A stretch of DNA of 64,000 bases, from assembly GCA_039654915.1 (NCBI GenBank), contig CM077594.1, positions 71,294,393-71,358,392 on the forward strand, given 5' to 3'. How positions within the stretch are numbered: position 1 is the first letter of the stretch; every line of letters begins with the position of its first letter. The position numbers and the translations under genes are program-made. Below the pieces are notes generated by a model that saw only the letters and a program-made list of their open reading frames with translations, was not told where the DNA came from and did not search any database. Of this stretch, positions 22,463 to 34,592 are shown piece by piece. The DNA is from Aquilaria yunnanensis. Lineage: Eukaryota > Streptophyta > Magnoliopsida > Malvales > Thymelaeaceae.

Positions 22463-23104
22463 CTGCTGGAGTACGCTGGTTATCTCCGAGTTCGGGTGGC
22501 CAGACAGGCTGCCTCCAAGGATGCGACTTCGCGGGAACTCAGTGAAGCGAAGGCTTCGCTTGCGAAGGTGATCGCCAGCAACCAGCAGCTGACAGCGGAT
22601 TGTTCTCAGCAACTTGTTGCCGTTCGGGAGGAGTTCTCGAAGAAAAGAGAAGAACTTGAAAAGGACTCCTCCCGGAAGATTGCCGACCTCGGCAACCAAG
22701 TAAAGGGGCTGCTCGCCGCCAACGAAGATCTTGTCAAGGACAAGGCTGTTTCCGACAGTCTTGCGTCGAGGTTGACGGACGAGAACAATGCTCTTCAAGC
22801 CGAGGTCGAGGCTCTGAAGAAGGAGTCCGGAGAGACGCTGGGGATAAGCGAGCTCGAAGAGGAGGTTGCTGAGCTGAGGGACGAGGTCAATGTCCTTGGC
22901 GTTCAAAAACGTACTTCTGATGACATTGCCAAGGTCGCCTTTCAGGACGGCTTCTGCCTCGCTCGGCACCAGGTGCTGCAGAGGTTCCCAGATTTGGACC
23001 TCTCTTTTCTGGAGGGCCTAAATATTCCTGAGGGACCTCGGTGGCAGTGGTCCAAGGTCGAGCATCTGAAGCTTCCTGGTCTTCGTCCGCCCGGCTCTCC
23101 CTAG

Positions 23105-23871
23105 TTTGTTTTAGGGCTCCTCTTATTTTTCTCCTTTGTGCTCCTTCTTTGGGCACTTCTTTTGTAAGGCGATTTGCTCTAAATGAACAATCTTTTGGCT
23201 AAGTCCTTTCTTGCAAGTTTCTTCATTTCCACTATCCCGAACACGTTTGCTTCAAGAGACTTTCGGAAAACCTGCAGCCAAAGAAACTTTTTACCTTCCT
23301 TTGTCCCGAGCGTGCTCGCTCAAGAGACTTTCTGGAAAGTTTGTAAAAATTTGGCTAAGTCTTTTGCAGGCTTTTTGTTTCCTTCTATCCCGAACATGTT
23401 CGCTCAAGGGCCTTCGGAAAACCTTCAGCCAAATTTTTCTGTCTTCCTATTGTCCCGAGCATATTTGCTCAAGGGACTTAGGAAAATTTTCACGAGATTG
23501 CTCATTCCCTTTTTCCCGAGCACGTTCGCTCAAGGGTGTTCGGAAATTACCTCTGCTTTTGTTTTGGCGTGTACTTTTGCGAGATTCTTGCTTTCCCTTT
23601 TTCCCGAGCATGTTCGCTCAAGGGTGTTCGGAAAATTTTCTCTGCACTGATTATGCCGAGTACTTTTGCAAGATTCTTGTTTCCCATTTTTCCCGAGCAT
23701 AGTGGCTCAACGGACTTCGGGAAGTCATATCTGCTTTTTTCGTGGCGAGCACCTTCGCGGAATTTTGTCCTGGACAATTTGGTATACTTAAAAATTTTCT
23801 CAAGACCATTCTTCTCCGGACCATCCTGTACTTAGAATATTTTTTGTACAATATATTTCTTCCGCTCAACC
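23105..23871. other. B: 3' untranslated zone with tandem array
   Basis: Lies between the 3' ends of the antisense gene and of pol. About two thirds is the repeat array at 23236-23730; the rest is short non-coding sequence. Confidence 0.85.
23236..23730. repeat. B: array of seven degenerate 61-89-bp units
   Basis: Each unit carries CCCGA(A/G)CA-GTTCGCTCAAGGG-followed by CTTCGGAAA. Unit starts are at 23236, 23305, 23389, 23454, 23515, 23603 and 23692. Flanks inside units (AGATTCTTG, TTTCCC) also recur. C has six units; the unit missing there corresponds to the 89-bp one starting near 23603. This matches the known hypervariable, repeat-rich 3' zone of Ogre/Tat elements. Confidence 0.9.
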
Positions 23872-26800
23872 TTAGGCGTAGAATTTTTTCAGGGCGTCTG
23901 AATGCCAAGTGTTTTTCAATTCTACGCCTTCGGCGTCGCCAAGCTTGTACACGCCTTTTCGTACTTCGGCGAGAACCAGATAAGGTCCTTCCCAATTTGC
24001 GCGAAGTACTCCGTGAGATGGCCTTCGGGGTGCAAAGTCGGCCTTTCGGAGAACGAGGTCTCCTTTTTGGATTTCTTTTGGCCTGGCTTTTAAGTTGATA
24101 GCCGCGGCCACTCTTTGCTGGAAAGCTTTTCTTCTCAGCTCGGCTATTTCTCTGTGTTCGGCCACAAGGTCGAGCTTAGTTCTCAGACCGAGGTCGTTTC
24201 CGCCTTCATCAAATACTTGCACCCGTATTGAAGGCTGAACTATCTCTATTGGGATAATGGCCTCTGTTCCGAAGACGAGTGAGAAGGGAGTTTCCCCTGT
24301 GGCTCTTCGTGGCGTCGTTCGGTAGCTCCACAATACACTTTGGAGTTCTCCTGGCCATTTCCCCTTGGCTTCCCCAAGTCTCTTTTTCAGGCCATCTTTT
24401 ATGGTCCTGTTTGATACTTCCACCTGCCCATTGCTTTGGGGGTGAGCTACTGGGGCGAAGTGCATCTTTATTCCGAGGTCGCTGATGAATTCCTGGAATC
24501 CTTTGTCTATGAACTGGGATCCATTATCAGCTACTAGTACCCTCGGTATGCCAAATCTGCATACGATGTTTTTCCATACGAATTTCTGCACTTCTTTTGC
24601 CGAGATAGTTGCTAGTGGTTCTGCCTCTACCCACTTTGAGAAATAGTCCACTGCTACCACGCAGAATTTCACGCCTCCGGGCGCTGTGGGGAGTGGCCCA
24701 ATGAGGTCTATACCCCAGACTGCGAAGGGCCAAGGATAGTCTGCCGACGTTACCATTTCCGAGGGTATCCTCTGGATTTTTGCATGTCTCTGGCAACTAC
24801 CGCACTTCTGGACGAACTGCCTTGCGTCCTTTCTCAGGGTAGGCCAGAAGTATCCTTGGCGGAGTATCACTGCTGCAAGGGCATCAGTTCCAATGTGCGA
24901 GCCGCACATGCCTTCGTGGACTTCTTCGAGGACCATCTCAGTATCCTCTTCGCCCACACATCTCTGCAGCGGATTTGCATATCCTTGCCGATATAACTCT
25001 TCACCAATCAGGAAGAATCTTCCGGCGCATCTTCGCAGTCTTGCAGCATTGCCGGCGTCTTCGGGAAGCTCATTCTCTGCGAGGTATCTCTTTATGGGGT
25101 CCTTCCACCCCATTCCCGAGGTCGTTACGCTTAGCACGGAGATGCTTGGATGGTCTAGCACCTCGGTGTATGTTTTGGACTTCGCTAAGCAATCTGCCTC
25201 AGTGTTATTCCGCCGGGGTACATTTTCGATCCACACGGCGTCAAACTCTTGGATGAGTTTTCTTACCAGCTCGTGGTATTTTGCCAAGATTGGGTCCTTC
25301 GCCCCATAATCTCCTGCCGTCTGCCGAACTACCAGCCGGGAATCGCTGTGAGCCCTTAAGTTTCTCACGCCAATCTTTCTGGCCAAGCGTAATCCCGCTA
25401 TGAGGGCTTCATACTCAGCCACATTATTGGTGACGTTGAAGCTGAACTTGATAGCCTTCATCACCTCTAGGCCTTCGGGTTCTCTGATAACTATTCCAGC
25501 TCCCTGGTGTACGGACCCCGAGGCTCCGTCAACATGCAAGGTCCATTCTGGCTCACCTTCTTTCGGATCTGAGTGGTTCTCCTCAGTGGTGGGTATTTCG
25601 GGGATAAAATCTGCCAATGCTTGGGCTTTTATGGCCTTCCGAGGCTCATACGTGATTTCGTGTTCGCCAAGCTCTATGCACCACTTGGAGAGCCTTCCCG
25701 AATGATCAACTCTCTTCATAACATCCCGTAGTGGTAGACTACTTCGGACGATGATGGGGTGAGCCTGAAAGTATGGTCGCAGCCTTCTCCCTGCAAGCAC
25801 CAAGGCGTATATAGCTTTTTGAAGCAAAGGGTACCTGACTTCGGCGCCATGCAGGGACTTGCTGACGTAGTAGACCGGCCATTGTTTCGGCCCTTCTTCT
25901 TTTATCAGGACCGAGCTCACGGCCTTTTCTGTGACGGCGAGGTACAGTACGAGGGGTTCTCCCTCCCGAGGTTGTCGCAGAGTCGGCAGGCTGGCCAGGT
26001 AGACTTTGAGTTCTTCCCAGGCCTTTTGGCAATCTCCATCCCAGGGATGGTTGTTTCTTCCGAGGTCGCCTTCCATCTTTGCTGCCTTTGTGAGGACTTT
26101 GAAGAAAGGTCTACACCTATCTCCGTACCTGGAAATAAACCTGCTCAGAGAGGTTATTCTTCCGGTTAGTCTCTGCACGTCTTTAATTGTGGCAGGAGTT
26201 CGGAACTCAAGTAGAGCCTTAATCTTCTTAGGATTGGCGTCGATGCCTCTTTCGGATACCATGTACCCAAGGAATTTTCCCGACGTCACCCCGAAGATAC
26301 ACTTCTCGGGGTTAAGGCGAATCCCGAAGGCTCTGAGCTTTTGGAAGGTTTCCTCCAAATCTGCAACGTGGTAGCCGGGCAGCTTGCTTTTTACTATCAT
26401 ATCATCAACATATACTTCCATGTTTCTCCCCATTTGGTCTTTAAAGACCTTGTTCATCAGTCTCTGGTAGGTGGCTCCTGCATTTTTCAGCCCGAAGGGC
26501 ATTCTGATATAGCAGTACGTTCCTCCCTCGGTGATGAAGGCAGTTTTCTCTTCATCTTCGGGGTCCATCCTTATCTGATGGTAGCCGCTGAAGGCATCTA
26601 GGAAGCTCAGGAGCCCGTATTCGGCCGTTGAATCTACCAGTTGATCTATTGGCGGGAGGGGAAATGAGTCTTTCGGGCAAGCATCGTTCAAGTTTCTGAA
26701 ATCAATGCACATCCGGAGTTTGCTGCTACCTTCTTTTGTGGCAATGACCACGTTGCTTAACCATTTGGGGTATTTTACCTCCCTGATAACTTCAGCATCC

Positions 26801-29206
26801 AATAGGCGCTGGACTTCGGTTTTCACGAAGTTGCTTTTGTGGGCTGAGATGCTTCGTTTCTTTTGCCTGATAGGTTTTGCTTCCGGGCTTACTTTGAGGC
26901 TGTGCTGTATTATGCCAGGGTTCACTCCTGGCATGTCTTTCGGTGAGTAGGCAAACAGATCTTTATTTTTTAGCAGAAAGGATACAAGATTTTCCTTATC
27001 ACCTTTGGCCAAGCTCTTCCCTATTCGGGTAGATTGTCCTGGGACAAGATCTACTGCTTCCGTTTCTGCTTCTGCGGGATCTCCTTTTTTGCCTTTCTCC
27101 TGCGCCTTTGCCTCCACCGTTTGTGTAGAGCTGTTTGCCGGAGCCTTTCGTGTTTTTACAAACACCTTTCTTACCTCGGCTTGGTCGATGAAGACCTCTG
27201 CATCTCCATCCTTGGTGGCGAATGTGACAGTCAAGTACTTCACATCGGGGCGAATGTGCAGGTTCCCCTGAGTCCGCCTTCCAAGGATGGCGTTGTACGA
27301 AGACGGGACGTCCATGACGATGAATCTTGCCATTGTGGACGCGTACAACTCAGCTGCTCCGTCTACCGAAGTGCCTTTCATCATCAAAGGGAGGTCGATC
27401 CATCCGAGGACAGGTAGTTCGGATGGCCCAACGCCGAAGGTGGGCGTGGTGACAGGTTTCAGCTCGCTGCTCGAGATGCCCAAGCTCGGCAGTAAGTGCG
27501 AGAATAGGACGTCAGCATTTGAGCCATCATCAAGCAACACTCTCTTGACGTCCCAGTTCCCTATTCTCGCCATTATCAGCAGCGGGTCGTCGTGGGGGAA
27601 GACGACAGTGGAGCCATCTTTGCGAGCCAATTTCTTTGATGGACTTTGATACTCCATAACCGCAATTTCTCTGGCTTTCCGCTTTCTTTCCGAGGATGGG
27701 AGCCCCGTGGTGATGGTTTGGATGACCCCTACTGGAGGTGGAAGGCGCCTTTTTGGACTTCTGTTTCTCCGCCTGTCGGAGTCATAGTCCTCGTTTTCGG
27801 CCCTCTCTTCCTCCTCTTTTCTGCCCTTTGGGGAGGGCATCCGCAGGTACTTGCGAAGTTGGCCCTGTTTGATCAGCGACTCTATGTACTTCTTCAGCTG
27901 GAAGCAGTCTTCGGTGTCATGACCGTGGTCGCGATGAAACTGGCAGAACTTCTTGGCATTCTTCTTATTATCGGCGGCCATGGCCTTTGGCCGCCGAATC
28001 TGCGTCCCTTGCCTTTCCAGCGCCATGAGAATGTTGGTCCGTGTCGTGCTCAAGGGTGTGAAACTTTGAGGTTTCTTTCCTCGCATTCGCCGTGGTCTAC
28101 CTGTATGTTCAGAAAGATGCCGAGCTTGCTGGCTGGACCCTTCGGCGCGGTGATGATCAGACTTCGGCCCCGCCATCCTCAATTCCTCGGCTGTCATGTG
28201 CTGCTCTGCCCTTCGGTAAAATTCTCCGAGGGTCTCCGGGGGGTCCTTTGACAACTCGTAGAACAGTTGCGAGTCACGCCGAAGGCCCCGTGTCATAGCG
28301 AGGATGCGGATTTCGGGCCGGAAGTCCGGGACGCTGAGTGCTTCCCTGTTGAATCGTTCGACATAGTCTCGGATCGTCTCTCCGTTTCTCTACTCTATGT
28401 CGAACATCTGTACAGGCATTTTGGCCGTCGGCCTGCTCCCAATGAACTGCTGGGTAAAGGCTGTGGACAACTCCTGAAACTCAGTGATAGTCCCTGGGGG
28501 CAACGAACTGTACCATGCTGTTGCTGGGCCCGTGAGGGTGACTTCAAAGCATTTGCACATGGTAGCGTCATTAGCTCCGTGCATTATCATGCTCCGCCTG
28601 TACTTCGTCAGATGGGCCTGTGGATCAGTCCGGCCATCATAGATCTCCAGCCTAGGCACTCTGAAGTCGCCTGGCATAGCTGCCTCAACAACGGTGTGAA
28701 TAAACGGGGAGCCATCTTCGCATAATGCCCCCGACAGCCTGTCCCAAACGGGTTTCCTGGTCACTTGCTTCTCCACTCTGTCCAGCCGTGCCAATATCCT
28801 TTCCATAAGCGCAGTGGCGCTAGGACCATTTTCGCGGGAGGGAGATCGACGGCGCCTTTTCGGGGAGCGAGTTCGGCGCGGAGGGGTCAGGGCCCTCGCC
28901 TCGGGCGACGAACTGCTTCGCTGTGAGACTCTCGGTCGCTTGGACCCGGTTTGTCCCACAGGCCGTTTCCCGAGGGCTATATCTTCTGTGGATGATTCTC
29001 CGCGAGGATCTCCACTTTCTGAACTGCGGTGTGTAGACTTGGGGCTTCTCTCCCGAGGGCGTGTTGATGAGGAGGGTTTCTGGGCCTGTGACTGCTGTGG
29101 CCATCTTCGGTCGATCTGCTGAGTTATTTCAGCAACGACCGAGCGCTGAAAGTCCCTCAAGAAGCTCATGGTGATTACCAGAGGGCGGTCCTCCTCGGGC
29201 GTAGAA
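23872..29206 (-). pseudogene. B gag-pol polyprotein, main part (gag, PR, RT, RNase H, second RNase H, INT), one internal stop
   Basis: Reading on the minus strand from the copia insertion, gag runs to a TAG at 28392-28390, where C has CAG; after it the frame stays open for 1474 codons to TAA at 23872. Residues counted from the Met at 28296: gag zinc-finger-like FCQFHRDHGHDTEDC about 115-130; protease LLDDGSNADVLF about 253; RT with CIDFRNLN and YVDD (26415-26401) about 627; RNase H with YLAVTEKA; second RNase H with VDGAS, VAEYEAL, HSDS; integrase with HH-CC zinc site and D-D-E residues in WGIDLIGP (Asp codon 24706-24708), VADNGSQF and GQVEVSNR. All catalytic motifs look intact. The N-terminal part of gag is at 37532-37695. 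Confidence 0.93.
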
Positions 29207-30622
29207 TGTTGGGTTTCGGGAGCCAAACAGCGCAGCGGAATTTAACCGAAACCCTCCAGGATCCAAGTGAAACGGGGTAAACCGGGTGTTCGAAAATTTC
29301 ATACCTAATTTTCGGTTGAGATCTCTCACTCAACTGTAGAGTCGAATCACAAAACCTGAACAGTTGACGTGTTCAGGCTCTCTATGGTATCCACACGAGC
29401 CTCTCGGGATCACCACGCTTCCACCACGTCCCGGCAGATGCGTTTCTCTTGCGCTCGCAGTGCTAGCTTGCGTCCTCCAAGGAATTGCAAGAGAAGAGTG
29501 TGGCTGTCCTTTTGGGAGGCTAGGGCAAGGAGACCTGCGAATTTCTCACTTAAAAGTTGTATTTATAGTGAGACTCAACTTCCAGGCCTAATGGGTTTCA
29601 AAACCCTAATCCAATTAGGATTTAATTTCGGGCTTAATAATGGCTCAACTCCTTGGCCCATTATTAATACGAAATTAAAGTGAAACCATAACCCAAATAA
29701 TTAGCCCATGCACTCTAACGATCCAAATAGCTCTACGTGTGCGACCCAATAGGCTCTTGCCATGTTGGCAATGATCATAAATCACATTTATGATCATAAG
29801 CAATGAGCGGTGTCTAGCAACACATCATTGCTACCCAAGTGACAAGATTGTCGGTGAATCGACTAAACCTTTATGATCATCACCGATATATGCCATTGTC
29901 CTTTTGTCCAAGATATCAAGACTAAGCACGAGACATGGAATGTGTCACTCTCGTATAGCCCAATCTTTGGTTTCTTGATTACCGAGTAGACTAACTTAAA
30001 CTGATGACATTGATATCATATATCAACTCATCGGAGCATGGCCATGCATTTTCTTAGTCTCACTCTATCAAGGGGCCCAAAGATATCACTCCCGTTACAT
30101 AGGAGGGACAAATCCCATCTTGATCATACAAATCCCTCCGCATGATATGTGACATACCCAATGACCTCCTTCAAGTTCACTCAGTTACGAGCAACAAAGG
30201 AAAGTATCAAAGTATGTGACTCACATGTAGGGAACCTTGATGATCTTAGGTCGAAGGACTACATATACCATGATCACTATGAGAATCACTTATGACACTC
30301 ATATAACGATCCATGAAGTGTTCTCATGGTGGGTCGGTCCAGTACACAAGTTCTCCAACTTGTACCCATATGTAGACTACATATCTCATATTAGTCTCCA
30401 CATATGCTAGTCATTATGTATTATTGCAACCCGCTCCACAATAATACTATACTAGGGACGTTTAAGAATATCATTATTCTAGGGTTACAATTATGTTTAT
30501 TACGTTACGTAGAAACAAAACAACAAACAAAATTGCTGGATTAATGCCTCAATAAAATATCATGACTCAATTTGCAAAAATACAATCATCTCATGATTGG
30601 CTTTTTGGGCACAACACTAACA
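29207..30622 (-). repeat. 3' LTR of the young copia element
   Basis: 1416 bp, TGTTGGGTTTCGGG to CACTAACA on the plus strand. A TATAAATAC box on the minus strand lies at 29567-29559. The pol stop codon overlaps its first nucleotides (30617-30619). Confidence 0.97.
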
Positions 30623-33600
30623 GTCTCCCACTTGCACTAAAAGCCAATCATCCATGTATCTAATACCGATGGATCTAGAATGGCTATCATGCTTCTGCTG
30701 CGTAAGGGGCTTTGTCAGTGGATCAGCAATGTTGCTGTCTGTCGAAGTCCTGCATATTCTTACATCACCCCTCTCGATGATCTCCCTGATGAGATGATAG
30801 CGTCGGAGTATGTGTTTGGATCGCTGGTGAGATCGAGGTTCCTTAGCCTGTGCGATTGCTCCATTGTTGTCACAATAGAGCTCTATCGGGTCAACAATGC
30901 TTGGAACCACTCCAAGTTCAGTGATGAACTTCTTGATCCAAACTGCCTCCTTCGCAGCATCAGAGGCGGCAATGTACTCAGATTCTGTTGTAGAGTCAGC
31001 TACTGTCTCTTGCTTTGAACTCTTCCAGCTTACAGCACCACCACCAATACAAAACACATAACCAGATTGCGATCTAAAATCATCCTTATCGGATTGGAAG
31101 CTTGCATCGGTGTAACCCCTTACAACGAGCTCATCTTCACCTTCAAAGACCAAGAATGCATCCTTAGTCCTTCGTAAGTACTTAAGGATGTTCTTAACAG
31201 CTGTCCAGTGACTTTCACCGGGGTTCGATTGGTACCTACTCGTCATGCTCAAAGCATATGAGACATCAGGACGAGTACATATCATGGCATACATGATAGA
31301 TCCAATTGCTGAGGCATATGGAATCTTACTCATGCGCTCTCTCTCCTCGGTTGTACTCGGACACTGAGATCTAGAAAGAGTGATACCATGTGACATGGGC
31401 AAGAATCCTTTCTTGGAATCTTGCATGCTAAACCTCTTTAGCACCTTGTCAATATATGTACTTTGACTTGGGCCAAGAAGCTTTCTAGATCTATCTCTAT
31501 AGATCCTAATGCCTAACACATACGCTGCTTCACCCAAGTCCTTCATAGAGAAACATTTCCCTAGCCAAGTCTTCAGAGACTGTAGCTCAGGAATGTCATT
31601 CCCGATGAGTAGTATGTCATCTACATACAACACCAAGAAGACAATAGCGCTCCCACTAACCTTCTTGTAGACACAAGGTTCATCTTCATTTTTGATAAAA
31701 CCAAACTCTTTGATTGCATCATCAAAACGAAGATTCCAACTTCAAGAAGCTTGCTTCAGTCCATAAATGGACCTTTGCAATTTGCACACTTTATTGGCAT
31801 TCCCAGGAGTGACAAAACCCTTAGGCTGTGTCATGTACACATCCTCAAGTAGCTTTCCATTTAGCAATGCAGTTTTGACATCCATTTGCCATATCTCATA
31901 ATCATAGTGTGCAGCAATAGCAAACAAAATTCGGATGGATTTAAGCATAGCAACTGGTGAAAAAGTTTCATCATAGTCAATACCATGAATTTGCTTGAAA
32001 CCTTTTGCAACCAATCTTCCCTTAAAGGTAATCACTTTACCATCCATGTCAGTTTTCTTCTTGAAAACCCATTTGCACCCTATAGGTTTTACCCATTCAG
32101 GTGGGTCAACCAAAGTCCATACTTGGTTTTCATACATGGATTCCATCTCGGATTTCATGGCCATTAGCCACTTCTCAGAGTCAAGCCCCGACATAGCTTG
32201 TTGGTAGGTTGTGGGCTCATCTTGATCCATGAGCATCACATCACCGGTGTGAGTCATGAGAAATCCATATCTCTCGGGCTCACGCCGAATCCTACCAGTC
32301 CTACGTGGGCTTTGTGCTACAGGAACAGACTCTTGAACCACAACATCTTGTGGTGTCTGTTCAGGTTCCATTTCAGGTTCGATGTCTTCTTGTTGTTCTT
32401 GAATTTCTTCAAGTTCTACTTTCCTCCCACTAGTTCCTTTAGAGATAAACTCTTTCTCCAAAAAGACACCAGTTCGAGCAACAAACACTTTTTGCTCAGA
32501 GGGATTGTAGAAATAGTAACCCTTTGTTTCTTTGGGATACCCAACAAAAAGACATTTTTGAGATTTGGGCCCTAGTTTGTTAGAGGATTGACGTTTTACA
32601 TAAGCGTCACAGCCCCAAATCTTCATAAAAGACAAATTGGGATGCCTCCCACTCCATATCTCATATGGTGTCTTTTGAACCGATTTAGATGGAACTCGGT
32701 TTAGTGTAAAAGCGGCTGTCTCTAGAGCATGTCCCCAAAAGGAGTTTGGAAGGTCAGCTTGACTCATCATGGAGCGAACCATGTCTAACAGAGTTAGATT
32801 TCTCCTTTCAGAAACACCATTCCATTGAGGTGTACCTGGTGGAGTGGGTTGTGATACTATACCACACTCCTTCAGATAGTCAAGGAATTCTCGATCCAAG
32901 TACTCTCCACCTCGATCTGATCGAAGCACTTTGATACTCTTCCCGAGTTGATTCTCTACTTCATTCTTGAATTCTTTGAACTTTTCAAAGGATTCTGACT
33001 TGTGTCTCATAAGATACACATAGCCATATCTGCTGAAGTCATCAGTGAAAGTAATGAAGTATTGGGAACCTCCTCTAGCTTGTGTAGACATAGGGCCACA
33101 TACATCACTATGTATGAGTCCTAGTAAGTCATTAGCCCTTTCACTTTGCCCTGTGAATGGGGCTTTGGTCATCTTGCCCAACAAACATGACTCACATGTC
33201 TCATATGATTCAAAATCAAATGAGTCCAAGAGTCCATCTTTATGGAGCTTGGATATGCGGGTCTCATTTATATGGCCCAAGCGACAGTGCCAGAGATAGG
33301 TCAAGTTTGAATCATTTAATCTGACCTTCTTGGTATTCACATTATAGATTGGATCTTCAAGGTCTAGAACATACAACCCATTGCTAAGTTGAGCACAACC
33401 ATAAAAGATTTTATTCAAATAAATAGAACAACATTTGTCCTTTATTATAAATGAAAAACCTTTCTTGTCCAAACAAGAAACAGAAATCAAATTTCTACTA
33501 ATAGTAGGCACAAAGTAGCAGTTGTCTAATTCTAAAACTAATCCACTAGGTAAAGTGAGAACATAAGTCCCTACGGCTAAGGCAGCAACCCTTGCTCCAT

Positions 33601-34592
33601 TTCCAACACGTAGGTCCACTTCACCTCGGGCCAATCTTCTACTTCTACTTAGATCCTGCACATTTGCACAAATGTGAGATCCACATCCAGTATCCAATAC
33701 CCAAGATGAGGAAGTAGAAAAGTTAGCCTCTATAACAAAAATACCTGAAGTGGAAGTCTTACTTCCCTTTTCCTTAGCAAGTTCTTCAAGATAGAGCTTA
33801 CAGTTGCGCTTCCAGTGTCCAGGCTGCTTACAATGGAAGTACTCCCCTTCCTTTGCCACACCACCCTTTGGTTTCAGTGCAGCTGAAGAAGAACTAGCAT
33901 TGGACTTTCCATTAGCTTTATCCTTCTTCTTGTTGGCTTTTCCTTTTCCCTTGCCCTTTTGAACCATCAAAATGGGCTTAGCCTTCTTAAGGTTTTGCTC
34001 AGCAGTTCTCAACATGTTGAGCAATTCAGGGAGGGACTTGTCAAGGTCGTTCATGTTATAGTTCATGACGAATTGACTGTAGCTTTCAGGCAACGATTGC
34101 AAGACTACATCAATAGCCAACTCTTTCTGAAGAGCAAATCCCAAATTCTCAAGATTCTCAATGTACCCAATCATCTTGAGCACATGAGGACCCACGGGAC
34201 TTCCCTCAGACATCTTGCACTGAAACAATGCCTTAGAGGTCTCAAACCTCTCATGCCTAGCTTGCTCTTGGAAAAGCATTTTGAGATGTTCGATCATATC
34301 GAACGCCCCCATGTTCTCATGTTGCTTCTGAAGCTCAGATTCCATGGTAATAAGCATGAGGCATGCAACATCCAAAGCATCATCAGAATGCCTCTTGTGA
34401 GCATCCCTTTCAGCTCTTGGAGCAGTGGCAGCAGGCTCATTCGGAATGGGCTGCTCTAGGACATATGCCTTTCTCTCTTGTTTGAGGACTATCCTCAAGT
34501 TTCGGTACCATTTGAGAAAGTTGGTCCCATTCAGTTTTTTTTTCTTTCTCAAGGATAGATCGCAACGAAAGTGTCGATGTGTTTTGTGCCAT
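30617..34592 (-). pseudogene. Copia gag-pol polyprotein (gag, PR, INT, RT, RNase H), two lesions
   Basis: About 1320 codons on the minus strand. The ATG at 34592 opens MAQNTSTL, shared with the older copy D. A run of nine A (plus-strand T, 34535-34543) is 4 nt longer than in D and shifts the frame near codon 19; the rest is open from there. Then come a gag helical part, a zinc knuckle with its first Cys as Tyr (YFHCKQPGHWKRNC), protease DTGCGSH, a pre-integrase HLGH-type zinc region, and integrase with DVCGP, SDRGGEY and NGVSERRN. RT is interrupted by TGA at 31744-31742 (CGA in D, a CpG transition) just upstream of an intact YVDDILL (31627-31616). RNase H has SKHI and ADPLTKPL. Its stop overlaps the 3' LTR by 6 nt. 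Confidence 0.93.
30623..30634 (-). other. Polypurine tract of the young copia element
   Basis: The minus strand reads CAAGTGGGAGAC immediately before the LTR start TGTTAGTG. Confidence 0.85.

Larger units (their letters stand above)
20756..23104 (+). pseudogene. B: four-exon antisense gene (Tat-type antisense ORF) with one premature stop
   Basis: Exons are 20756-21596, 21664-22047, 22126-22385 and 22463-23104. Donors read GTGAGT, GTATGC and GTATAG; acceptors read TTTCAG, TTTCAG and CCGTAG; intron 3 has a perfect TACTAAC branch site. Lengths add up to 2127 nt, 709 codons including the stop, with frame kept over all junctions. The N-terminal third is a Trp/Phe-rich folded region (LERWKKKFFLPS, MCGVFGIEPHF, MTEEVLREL) resembling the putative gypsy-type transposon domain of antisense ORFs in plant Tat elements. 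The middle is Pro/Glu-rich. Exon 4 is a long coiled coil. Function is unknown; the part shows no catalytic motif I recognise. TGA at 20936-20938 (codon 61) replaces CGA of C, a CpG transition. I chose the ATG after the TATA box that starts the conserved frame. Confidence 0.8.

Noticed and set aside
23183..23835. Overlapping open frames in the repeat array (also in C)
   Set aside because: They arise from repeated units without stops; frames differ between B and C when a unit is lost.
27646..28251. Plus-strand open frame of about 200 codons opposite gag-pol, also in C at 51054
   Set aside because: It is antisense to conserved gag-protease coding sequence; openness follows from the codon use of the other strand.
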